From the NCBI GenBank assembly GCA_947487845.1, contig CANKYC010000029.1, positions 1 to 13,407 of the forward strand: a DNA stretch of 13,407 nt, written 5' to 3'. Position numbers and translations under genes: made by a program. A model generated the notes under the pieces. That model was not told the DNA's origin and ran no database searches. It saw only the letters and a program-made list of their open reading frames with translations. Origin of the DNA: Rickettsiales bacterium. GTDB taxonomy: Bacteria > Pseudomonadota > Alphaproteobacteria > Rickettsiales > UBA1997. Positions 7,352 to 13,407 of the stretch are shown in pieces (position 1 is the first letter of the stretch; every line of letters begins with the position of its first letter).

Positions 7352-8770
7352 TTAAACTCTTTCTGAAATAAATTTTGTCACCGCTTCATAATTATTCTCC
7401 AGAACTTCAAACTTTTCTTCGTCTTTAAATAAATCTTTTAAGAAATTTGGCAGAGTAGGATTTGGAACTCCGGCAGCAATAACTGCGTCCGGAAATTTTG
7501 CTGGATGCGCCGTTGCGAGAGAAACTACAAACTCACCTTGATAATTTTTACTTTTGATAAATTCTTCTCCGGCATAAACGCCAATAGCGCTATGAGGATC
7601 AAGGATTTCTCCGGTTTTTTCAAAATATTTTTTGATGGTTTTTTTAGTGGTTTCATCATCGATGGCAAAAGATTCAAATTCATTTTGAATGCTTTTTAAA
7701 ACATCATCGGAAACTTTCAAACTGCCGCTGCGCTCAAAATCAACCATTAATTTCGGCATTCTTGCTTCTGATTTTTTGGCGTGATGGGAATCAAAAAGTA
7801 ATCTTTCAAAATTGCTTGAAACCTGAATATTCATGCTCGGAGAAATGGTTTCAATCATTTGCGATTTACTATAATTATTTTCACGAATGAAGCGATTTAG
7901 AATGTCGTTTGAGTTGGTTGCAACAACAAGTTTATTAATATTTAAGCCCATTCTTTTGGCTAAAAATCCGGCGTAAACATCGCCGAAATTTCCGCTTGGA
8001 ACTGAAAATGAAATCGGATTTTTTTCATCAACGCCAAGACGTAGTGCGGCATAAAAATAATAAACAATTTGCGCCATGATGCGGGCGAAATTAATTGAAT
8101 TTACTGCCACCATTTTTTTGCCCTTCAAAAATTTGTCGCCCCTATTTTCGGCGGCAAACATTTTTTTTACCATTGATTGGCAATCATCAAAATTTCCTTT
8201 CACCGCAATATTGAAAACATTGTCGGCTAAAACCGTAGTCATTTGCTTTCTTTGAACTTCAGAAACTTTTTCATGCGGATGTAAAATAAAAATCTGGGCA
8301 TTTTTTGATGCCTTACAACCTTGAATTGCCGCTGATCCGGTGTCGCCGGAAGTAGCGCCGATTATGACGATTTTTTCATTTCTTTTGGTTAAAAAATAAT
8401 CGAGCAAATTTCCTAAAAATTGCAAAGCAAAATCTTTGAAGGCCAAAGTTGGGCCGTGAAAAAGTTCGAGCAAAAATTCATTATGACTTAATTGTTTTAA
8501 AGGCGCGATGGCGCTGTGAGAAAAATTGCTGTAAGATTTTTTGATGATTTTTTTGTAAGTAGTAGCATCAATTTCATTATCAGCGAAATGTCGGGTAACC
8601 TCGAAAAATAATTCTTCGTAAGTCATTTTTTTCATTTTTGTGATGTCGTTTTTGCTAAATATCGGCAAAAATTCTGGCACGTAAAGACCGCCGTCTGACG
8701 CTAAACCTTGAAGAACAACTTCTTCAAAAGAAAGGCGTGGCGCTGCAAGGCGGGTCGAAATAAATTTCAT
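7352..8770 (-). CDS. thrC: Threonine synthase
   Basis: A 472-residue cytoplasmic PLP enzyme converting O-phosphohomoserine to threonine, the last step of the pathway. The N-terminal domain carries MKFISTR and LASDGGLYVPE (about 23-33). The PLP lysine is K112 in HGPTLAFKDFALQFLG. The phosphate-binding loop of the cofactor is GATSGDTGSAA at 138-148, and SFSVPSGNFGDVYAGF follows. AHPAKFPDAV near the C-terminus is also conserved. Length matches the long proteobacterial and fungal type. The frame stays open upstream to 8833, but MKFISTR is the standard family start, so I use 8770. It is the first gene of the long minus-strand run and is divergent from rppH with 78 bp between start codons. Other threonine-pathway genes are absent here. 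Confidence 0.95.
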   Translation of the reverse strand: MKFISTRLAAPRLSFEEVVLQGLASDGGLYVPEFLPIFSKNDITKMKKMTYEELFFEVTRHFADNEIDATTYKKIIKKSYSNFSHSAIAPLKQLSHNEFLLELFHGPTLAFKDFALQFLGNLLDYFLTKRNEKIVIIGATSGDTGSAAIQGCKASKNAQIFILHPHEKVSEVQRKQMTTVLADNVFNIAVKGNFDDCQSMVKKMFAAENRGDKFLKGKKMVAVNSINFARIMAQIVYYFYAALRLGVDEKNPISFSVPSGNFGDVYAGFLAKRMGLNINKLVVATNSNDILNRFIRENNYSKSQMIETISPSMNIQVSSNFERLLFDSHHAKKSEARMPKLMVDFERSGSLKVSDDVLKSIQNEFESFAIDDETTKKTIKKYFEKTGEILDPHSAIGVYAGEEFIKSKNYQGEFVVSLATAHPAKFPDAVIAAGVPNPTLPNFLKDLFKDEEKFEVLENNYEAVTKFISERV

Positions 8771-8820
8771 GAGAGCAATGATTTGATTTTTGTAGGGAGG
8801 TTTTCTAACTTGAGTTATAT

Positions 8821-8849
8821 TTTTTAAGTCCAACCAATAAACAAGTCAA
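8821..8849 (-). promoter_or_regulatory. Candidate sigma-70-type promoter for thrC
   Basis: On the minus strand a TTGACT box (8849-8844), a 17-bp spacer and a TAAAAA box (8826-8821) lie 51 bp upstream of the thrC ATG. They match the consensus at 5 of 6 and 4 of 6 positions. The -35 box overlaps the rppH start codon. In AT-rich DNA such matches arise by chance, so this is a suggestion only. An alternative -10-like TATAAC lies at 8819-8814. Confidence 0.33.
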
Positions 8850-9346
8850 TGTCAGCGCAATCAAACCAAGATCAGGATAAGCCAGATTACTTATATCGCA
8901 GCGGCGTTGGAATTATGCTGGTTAATAAGAAGAAGGAGATTTTTGTCGGCAAAAGAATCGACAATCATTCTGATGCTTGGCAAATGCCGCAAGGCGGGCT
9001 TGACGCTGGTGAAACTGAAGATGCGGCGATGATTCGCGAATTAAAGGAAGAAACCGGAATTGATTATTTTAATATTAAAATAATCAAAAAAAGCGAAGGC
9101 CATCTTTACTATAATTTACCTTATAAATTGCAGAAAAAATTTTGGGGCGGAAAATATTTGGGCCAGAAACAAAGATGGTATTTGGCTGAGTTTGTGGGAG
9201 ATGATTCCGCAATTAATATTCAAACTGAAAATCCAGAATTTTCGGATTGGAAATGGATTTCGCGCGCTGAAATTACGGGCGCAATCGTTGCTTTTAAACG
9301 CGATCTTTACGAAGACGTGATTCAAGAATTTTCACAATATTTATAA
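8849..9346 (+). CDS. rppH: RNA 5'-pyrophosphohydrolase (Nudix)
   Basis: A 165-residue cytoplasmic Nudix hydrolase that removes pyrophosphate from the 5' end of triphosphorylated mRNA and so opens it to RNase E decay. The Nudix box is complete: G49, E55, then REL-EE-GI from R63 to I71. YRSGVGIMLVN before it and DAWQMPQGG at 42-50 are specific to the RppH/NudH branch. So are the downstream KYLGQKQRWYLAEF and the PEFSDWKWI segment. Length is usual. A short charged N-terminal tail (MSAQSNQDQDKPD) precedes the domain. No Shine-Dalgarno is visible. holC starts 6 bp downstream, so the two form an operon, divergent from thrC. Confidence 0.94.
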   Translation: MSAQSNQDQDKPDYLYRSGVGIMLVNKKKEIFVGKRIDNHSDAWQMPQGGLDAGETEDAAMIRELKEETGIDYFNIKIIKKSEGHLYYNLPYKLQKKFWGGKYLGQKQRWYLAEFVGDDSAINIQTENPEFSDWKWISRAEITGAIVAFKRDLYEDVIQEFSQYL

Positions 9347-9352
9347 ATCAAA

Positions 9353-9787
9353 ATGCCCGCTGAAATAAATTTTTACCAAGTTGACGAAACTATCACAAAG
9401 TCGCTTGCTCCATTGCTTTTGAAGGTTTTGGATGAAAAGAAAAAAGCTTTGGTTTTCTGCGAAAATCCCGCCCAAATCAAAGAAATTGATGGCGCGCTTT
9501 GGACTTACGGACGCAATAAATTTATTCCTCACGTGACGATTGAAGATAGGGAATTTGCGATGGAGCGTCAGCCAATTTTGATTACGAATCGCGAAGAAAA
9601 CTCTAATAAAGCTGATTATTTAGTTTTTTTAGATGCGCCGTCAGATCGCTTTTTGCAAGAGTTTGCGCGGGTTTTTTATTTTTTTGAAGAAGCGGGATTG
9701 GAAAATGCCAAGAAAATTGCCAATAAAATTAAGCCGACAAATTCTTATAAAAAAGAAGATGGAAAGTGGATTAAGGGTTTGTTGTAA
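9353..9787 (+). CDS. holC: DNA polymerase III chi subunit
   Basis: A 144-residue clamp-loader accessory protein. In studied bacteria chi binds single-strand DNA-binding protein and links it to the polymerase III holoenzyme through psi. The family pattern is present: INFYQVDETITKSLAPLLLKVLDEKKKALVFC at the N-terminus (about 5-36), then IDGALWTYGRNKFIPHVT (45-62) and QPILITN, where the W-x-Y and F-x-PH features are typical. YLVFLDAP and FARVFYFFEE follow. Length matches the family. It starts 6 bp after rppH without a visible Shine-Dalgarno and converges on ccoG, 116 bp between stop codons. Confidence 0.9.
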   Translation: MPAEINFYQVDETITKSLAPLLLKVLDEKKKALVFCENPAQIKEIDGALWTYGRNKFIPHVTIEDREFAMERQPILITNREENSNKADYLVFLDAPSDRFLQEFARVFYFFEEAGLENAKKIANKIKPTNSYKKEDGKWIKGLL

Positions 9788-9868
9788 TTATTTCAAAGAA
9801 TTTGGATGATCTAAAGAATTTGAACGACTTTTTGAAGAAAGATTTTCACAATCTTCTTCTGGCTTCAT
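9788..9868 (-). CDS. Possible small ORF downstream of ccoG (unrecognised)
   Basis: A 26-codon frame starting MKPEEDCENL and ending HPNSLK fills most of the gap between ccoG and holC. The same frame stays open back to a TGA inside the end of ccoG, reading WEIIEPEHLFKLATK before the ATG, about 45 codons without a stop. Codon choice looks like the neighbouring genes. No family is recognised and there is no clear Shine-Dalgarno. It may be a real small protein, the relic of a longer gene, or a chance frame. Confidence 0.2.
   Translation of the reverse strand: MKPEEDCENLSSKSRSNSLDHPNSLK
9834..9859. terminator. Weak hairpin between convergent holC and ccoG
   Basis: GAAGAAAGATT (9834-9844) pairs with AATCTTCTTC (9850-9859) across a 5-nt loop with one bulge. 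The position between converging stop codons suits a shared terminator. Neither side has a good T-run and the stem is AT-rich, so the call is weak. It also overlaps the doubtful small ORF. Confidence 0.25.
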
Positions 9869-9903
9869 TTTGGTTGCGAGTTTAAATAAATGCTCTGGCT
9901 CGA

Positions 9904-11295
9904 TTATTTCCCAATAAAAACCGCTTCAACTTTTTCTTCTTTTTTATCAATTTCATCCAGCAACAAAAACTCAATTATGCCGCGCCCTTCTTCATTTCCT
10001 TCCATAAAAATTTTAGGCATAATCACATAAATCTTAAACGTCGCAACTGAATCGGGAGCAACCTCCATATGATCTGGTTCAACATTTTGCATTTTTAAAA
10101 ATGCATCTTTCGGAGCGTTAATTTTTAGACTAAAAATCTTATTCTCATGAGTTTTATTCATGAGTTTTAATGTATAACCATTGCGAATTGAGCCGTCAGA
10201 AAGAGTTACGAAAATTGGGTTGCGATCAGGTAGAATAGAGGTTTCAAGAGTTGGTTTTAAAATCAGGCTGCGCACCATTATCGCTGAAACCAAAATTAAA
10301 ATTGTGGCATAAAGAAAAGTGCGCGGTTGCAAAATTTTAAATTTTTTCTGCGGGATCGGATCTAGCAAATGATTCATGGTATCATAACGAATCAAGCCTT
10401 TTGGTAAGCCAATTTTTTCCATCACATTGTCGCAGGCATCAACGCAAAGTCCGCAGGCAATACATTCCATTTGCAATCCATTGCGAATATCAATTCCAGT
10501 CGGACAAACAACTACGCATTGTTTGCAATCAATACAATCGCCGCGATTTTTAAAATCTTCGCCTTGTTTCATTTTGCCGCGCGGTTCGCCGCGTTTTTCG
10601 TCGTAAGTAATAATGAGAGTATTTTTATCAAACATCGCCGATTGAAAGCGTGCGTAAGGGCACATGAATGTACAAACATGTTCACGCGCAAAACCCGCCA
10701 TAATGTAGGTGGCGGCTCCAATTCCCAAGATCCAGCCCAAGTTATTCCAACTTATTTCGCCGTGAAAAAGATTTTTTGTGAATGTAAATGAATCGATAAA
10801 ATAGCTAACAAAAGCATATCCAGTAAGGAGCGAAACTATTATCCAGCTGCTGTGAGTTAAAAATTTACGCCAGAATTTTTTGAAGTTTTTTTTGCGATCA
10901 AGTAAAATACGATCATTGCGGTCGCCCTGAAATAAACGCTCCAGAGCGATAAAAATATCGGTCCAAACAGTTTGAAAACAAGCGTAACCGCACCAGATTC
11001 GACCAAAAAGTGAAGTTACAAAAAATAATGCAACGGCGGCAAGAATGAGGATTCCAGCTAGATAATAAATTTCCTGCGGCCAGATTTCGATGCCAAAAAA
11101 ATAAGCCTTTCCATTCGAGAAATCGATAAGAATTGCTTGATTTGGAGCGCCACCAGCACGCTCGTAGCGCAAAAAGGGCGAGAAAAAATAAATGCTTAAA
11201 AAAATGCTATTTAGAATCCATTTCAACTGACGAAAACGTCCTTTAACTTTTTGGGGATAAAGACGTTTTTTTGCTTCAAAAAGAGGACCCGACAT
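9904..11295 (-). CDS. ccoG: Cytochrome c oxidase accessory protein CcoG (FixG)
   Basis: A 463-residue polyferredoxin-like membrane protein needed for assembly of cbb3-type oxidase. It is associated with copper handling, by reducing Cu(II) before insertion into the oxidase. Several hydrophobic segments, roughly 25-42, 77-97, 150-170, 185-203 and 325-345, span the membrane. WCGYAC (C102, C106) and HVCTFMCPYARFQ (C208, C212) are the conserved intramembrane cysteine pairs. Two 4Fe-4S sets follow: C254-x2-C257-x2-C260-x3-C264 and C278-x2-C281-x2-C284-x3-C288. The C-terminal third is the periplasmic Ig-like FixG domain. The gene stands alone here. In many relatives it follows ccoNOQP, which is not in the window. 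It implies a cbb3 oxidase elsewhere in the genome. Confidence 0.94.
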   Translation of the reverse strand: MSGPLFEAKKRLYPQKVKGRFRQLKWILNSIFLSIYFFSPFLRYERAGGAPNQAILIDFSNGKAYFFGIEIWPQEIYYLAGILILAAVALFFVTSLFGRIWCGYACFQTVWTDIFIALERLFQGDRNDRILLDRKKNFKKFWRKFLTHSSWIIVSLLTGYAFVSYFIDSFTFTKNLFHGEISWNNLGWILGIGAATYIMAGFAREHVCTFMCPYARFQSAMFDKNTLIITYDEKRGEPRGKMKQGEDFKNRGDCIDCKQCVVVCPTGIDIRNGLQMECIACGLCVDACDNVMEKIGLPKGLIRYDTMNHLLDPIPQKKFKILQPRTFLYATILILVSAIMVRSLILKPTLETSILPDRNPIFVTLSDGSIRNGYTLKLMNKTHENKIFSLKINAPKDAFLKMQNVEPDHMEVAPDSVATFKIYVIMPKIFMEGNEEGRGIIEFLLLDEIDKKEEKVEAVFIGK

Positions 11296-11324
11296 TGTAA
11301 ATGCTTTGAATTTTCTAAAGGTAA

Positions 11325-11351
11325 GTTAGAACACTGTTAGTTAATTCTAAC
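11325..11351. promoter_or_regulatory. Inverted repeat in the ccoG/ABC exporter divergent region
   Basis: GTTAGAA (11325-11331) and TTCTAAC (11345-11351) form a perfect 7-bp inverted repeat with 13 bp between. A second GTTAG at 11336-11340 can also pair with CTAAC. It lies midway in the 86-bp gap between two divergent start codons, a usual place for an operator. It is not an FNR box (TTGAT-N4-ATCAA). Its role is inferred from position only. Confidence 0.35.
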
Positions 11352-11381
11352 CAATCTTTTTTAAATACTTGTAAATTTTTC

Positions 11382-12521
11382 ATGAACCAAATTGCAATCA
11401 AAATGCTGATGGGAGATCGCGCCAAATATTTGGGCCTGATTTTTGGGATCATGTTTGCAACGCTTTTAATGGCGCAACAAATGTCGCTCTTCATTGGAAT
11501 TATGAGTCGAACTTACGCCACGATTGATGAAACTAATGAAGTTGATATTTGGGTTATGGATAAAAAAGTGCAATATTTAGACGGCGTTGAACCGCTTCCC
11601 GATATTGCGCTGGCGCAGGTTCGCGGCGTTGAAGGTGTAAAATGGGCAGTTCCAATGCATAAAGGAAATTTGGTGGTTAAAGTTAATGGCAGCTTACAAG
11701 CTGTTGGTTTGGTTGGCGTTGATGATGTTTCTTTTGTTGGCGCGCCGCGTAAAATGATGATGGGAAATTTGGAAGATCTTAAAATAAAAAACGCCGTAAT
11801 TATCGATCGTTTAGGTTACAGTTACATTTGGCCTGACGAGCCTTATAAAATCGGTCGCGAATTTGAAGCTAATGATCAAAGAATGTTGTTGGTTGGAATT
11901 TGTGACTCAACACCAAATTTTGCTTCTCCCGTAATAATGTATGCGCGCTACTCCGAAGCAATTCTCTATACCGGACAATCACGCAATAAAATGTCTTTCG
12001 TAGTTGCAAAAGCGCAAGATGGCTTTGATCCAAAGCAAGTCGCAGACCGCATCAGCAAAGAAACAAATCTAAAAGCGCAAACTTGGAAAGAATTTTCTGA
12101 CGCAACAATGAATTATTATTTAACTCACACCGGAATCGCGATTAATTTTGGAATTACAGTTTTGCTTGGATTCATAATTGGCGCGGTGATTTCGGGACAA
12201 ACTTTTTATATTTTTATTGTTGAGAATTTAAAACAATTCGCCGCCTTAAAAGCGATTGGCGTGACTAATAATAAAATTTTAAAAATGGTTTTAACTCAAG
12301 CGGCTGTTGTTGGATCAATTGGTTTTGCGATCGGAATTGGATTAACTTCGATCTTTTTTAAAAAAGTTTCTGGCGGCGCAAGTGCTTTCAAAGGATTTTT
12401 TTTACCGTGGCAAGTCGTTCTGGGCGTTGCTTTGGCGGTTGTATTAATTATGTTTATTTCCAGTTTTATCAGCATCAGAAAAGTTTTTGTTACTGATCCA
12501 GCGATTGTTTTTAGAGGTTGA
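11382..12521 (+). CDS. ABC transporter permease, FtsX/MacB type
   Basis: A 379-residue membrane subunit of a type VII (MacB/LolCDE-like) ABC transporter. The topology fits the family. One membrane segment lies near residues 17-38, then a large periplasmic domain of about 210 residues, then three segments near 251-273, 304-326 and 340-363. The last three form the FtsX domain. The cytoplasmic coupling sequence ENLKQFAALKAIGVTNNKIL (281-300) is typical. Such systems transmit force to the periplasm to move lipoproteins, peptides or drugs out of the inner membrane. The substrate cannot be told. The ATPase gene follows after 3 bp. Many relatives have a third HlyD-like adaptor gene next to the pair, but none is present between the ATPase and the window end or between ccoG and this gene. 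No Shine-Dalgarno is visible at the ATG. Confidence 0.88.
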   Translation: MNQIAIKMLMGDRAKYLGLIFGIMFATLLMAQQMSLFIGIMSRTYATIDETNEVDIWVMDKKVQYLDGVEPLPDIALAQVRGVEGVKWAVPMHKGNLVVKVNGSLQAVGLVGVDDVSFVGAPRKMMMGNLEDLKIKNAVIIDRLGYSYIWPDEPYKIGREFEANDQRMLLVGICDSTPNFASPVIMYARYSEAILYTGQSRNKMSFVVAKAQDGFDPKQVADRISKETNLKAQTWKEFSDATMNYYLTHTGIAINFGITVLLGFIIGAVISGQTFYIFIVENLKQFAALKAIGVTNNKILKMVLTQAAVVGSIGFAIGIGLTSIFFKKVSGGASAFKGFFLPWQVVLGVALAVVLIMFISSFISIRKVFVTDPAIVFRG

Positions 12522-12524
12522 TTT

Positions 12525-13208
12525 ATGAATAAAAAAATCTCCATCGAAACCAAAAATATCAGTAAAGATTTTCAAGTCGGCGAACAAAAAATGCGTGTGC
12601 TTTTTGACATAAATCTAAAAATTTATGCCGGCGAAATCACGATGCTTGTTGGTCCGTCGGGCTGCGGAAAAACTACATTAATTTCAATTATCAGCGGAAT
12701 TTTAAGTCAAACTGAAGGCGAAGTAATTATTAATGATGAGATAATTACCAATCTTCCCGACGCAAAAAAAGTCAATTTTCGTCGCAAAAATTTAGGATTT
12801 ATTTTTCAGCAATATAATCTTTTGCCCGCTTTAACTGCCGCAGAAAATTCAGCAATTCCGCTAATTGCTGACGATATGGAAATTTCGAAAGCCTGCAAAA
12901 AATCAGCCGCAATTTTGCGCGAAATCGGCATGGAAAATCATATCGAAAAATTGCCATCACAACTTTCCGGCGGTCAACAGCAGCGCGTTGCAATTGCGCG
13001 CGCTTTGGTTCACGAGCCGTCGATAATTATTTGCGATGAACCAACGGCAGCCCTTGACGCAGCAACCGGTCATAAAGTAATGGAAATTTTGCGCGATAAT
13101 GCCTTAAAAAGCGGTCGCGCTGTAGTTATCGTGACTCATGATGATCGTATTTTTAAATTTGCTAATCGCATTATTAAAATGGAAGATGGAAGAATTGTAG
13201 AAAACTAA
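12525..13208 (+). CDS. ABC transporter ATP-binding protein, LolD/MacB type
   Basis: A 227-residue ATPase that powers the adjacent permease from the cytoplasmic side. Walker A is GPSGCGKTT (43-51), the Q-loop lies at FQQYNLLP (94-101), the signature is LSGGQ (147-151), Walker B is IIICDE (167-172) and the H-loop histidine is H205 in VTHDDRIF. The FQQYNLLPALTAAEN stretch places it in the LolD/MacB/FtsE branch. All catalytic residues are present, so it should be active. Its start has one of the few clear ribosome-binding sites in the window, AGAGG at 12513-12517, 7 bp before the ATG and inside the end of the permease gene. Together with the 3-bp gap, this argues for one operon and coupled translation. 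Confidence 0.93.
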   Translation: MNKKISIETKNISKDFQVGEQKMRVLFDINLKIYAGEITMLVGPSGCGKTTLISIISGILSQTEGEVIINDEIITNLPDAKKVNFRRKNLGFIFQQYNLLPALTAAENSAIPLIADDMEISKACKKSAAILREIGMENHIEKLPSQLSGGQQQRVAIARALVHEPSIIICDEPTAALDAATGHKVMEILRDNALKSGRAVVIVTHDDRIFKFANRIIKMEDGRIVEN

Positions 13209-13261
13209 AAATCTATTGCGGATGCGGCGATTTACTCGGCGCGTAGCAATTCAAAATTAAC

Positions 13262-13407
13262 CTATACCAAATTAACTATCTCTTGATAGCCATAACTTTG
13301 TCTTTTTGGTAAAAATTTGCTCAGAAAATGACGCTGTATCACTTGATACAGCTTACATTTCCAGTCGCAATTTTTCCTCAAAAATACTTCGTTAGCGCTA
13401 TCAAGAG
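13262..13407. repeat. Palindromic repeat element, copy 2 (right end cut by window edge)
   Basis: The same element as at 1-148, in the same orientation, and it supplies the left tip missing there: CTATACCAAA from 13262. Positions 13278-13407 match 1-130 with 7 differences. The central hairpin, GCTGTATCA then CT then TGATACAGC (13333-13352), is perfect over 9 bp. In copy 1 the C-to-T change at 57 turns one G-C pair into a G-T (G-U in RNA) pair, so the stem survives. The element begins 53 bp after the stop codon of the ABC ATPase gene and could act as that transcript's 3' structure. The last roughly 18 bp lie outside the window. Confidence 0.9.

Noticed and set aside
13209..13261. In-frame continuation of the ABC ATPase after its stop codon (reads IADAAIYSARSNS)
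   Set aside because: The ATPase already has full family length, and nothing supports readthrough. It runs into the repeat and stops.
1..13407. Circular plasmid or phage genome closed through matching ends
   Set aside because: The terminal copies differ at 7 of 130 positions, both repeat tips are cut differently, and the genes are chromosomal housekeeping genes with no replication or phage functions.
1..13407. A 13-kb composite transposon bounded by direct repeats
   Set aside because: The repeats encode no transposase and look like non-autonomous palindromes. The interior is core metabolism without cargo-type genes.

Overview
The window is a stretch of AT-rich bacterial chromosome carrying ordinary housekeeping, respiratory and thiol-metabolism genes. 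An alphaproteobacterium is the best fit. It has a free-standing homologue of the mitochondrial/alphaproteobacterial complex I accessory subunit NDUFS4, System I cytochrome c maturation (CcmF), CcoG for cbb3 oxidase assembly, an RppH/HolC pair, and short palindromic elements of the sort known from Rickettsiales and other alphaproteobacteria. I cannot fix the order or genus from the sequence alone.

Layout. Both ends lie in copies of the same roughly 164-bp palindromic element (1-148 and 13262-13407, each cut by the window edge). From 345 to 8770 every gene is on the minus strand. In transcription order they are thrC, ccmF, ggt (4-bp overlap with ccmF), an NDUFS4-like gene, a palindrome-filled gap (about 3141-3317), gshA, a PuuD-type gamma-glutamyl hydrolase (4-bp overlap with gshA) and rluB. 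Divergent from thrC are rppH and holC on the plus strand (8849-9787). ccoG on the minus strand (9904-11295) converges on holC. Divergent from ccoG is a two-gene ABC exporter (FtsX/MacB-type permease plus LolD/MacB-type ATPase, 11382-13208).

How the genes fit together. gshA makes gamma-glutamylcysteine. ggt (a predicted lipoprotein) and the PuuD-like hydrolase cleave gamma-glutamyl bonds. Together they look like a small gamma-glutamyl/glutathione turnover neighbourhood, although no gshB is present. ccmF, ccoG and the NDUFS4-like gene all serve respiratory-chain assembly. thrC, rluB, rppH and holC are housekeeping genes.

The most notable content is three unrelated families of palindromic element in 13 kb. 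The terminal element can fold over its full length. A second family fills the gap upstream of gshA as one full palindrome plus one half copy. The third is 81 bp long and sits in frame inside ccmF, adding about 27 residues just before a conserved haem-ligand histidine helix. That arrangement resembles the protein-coding palindromic elements described in Rickettsia. I found no RNA gene, CRISPR array, transposase or phage gene.
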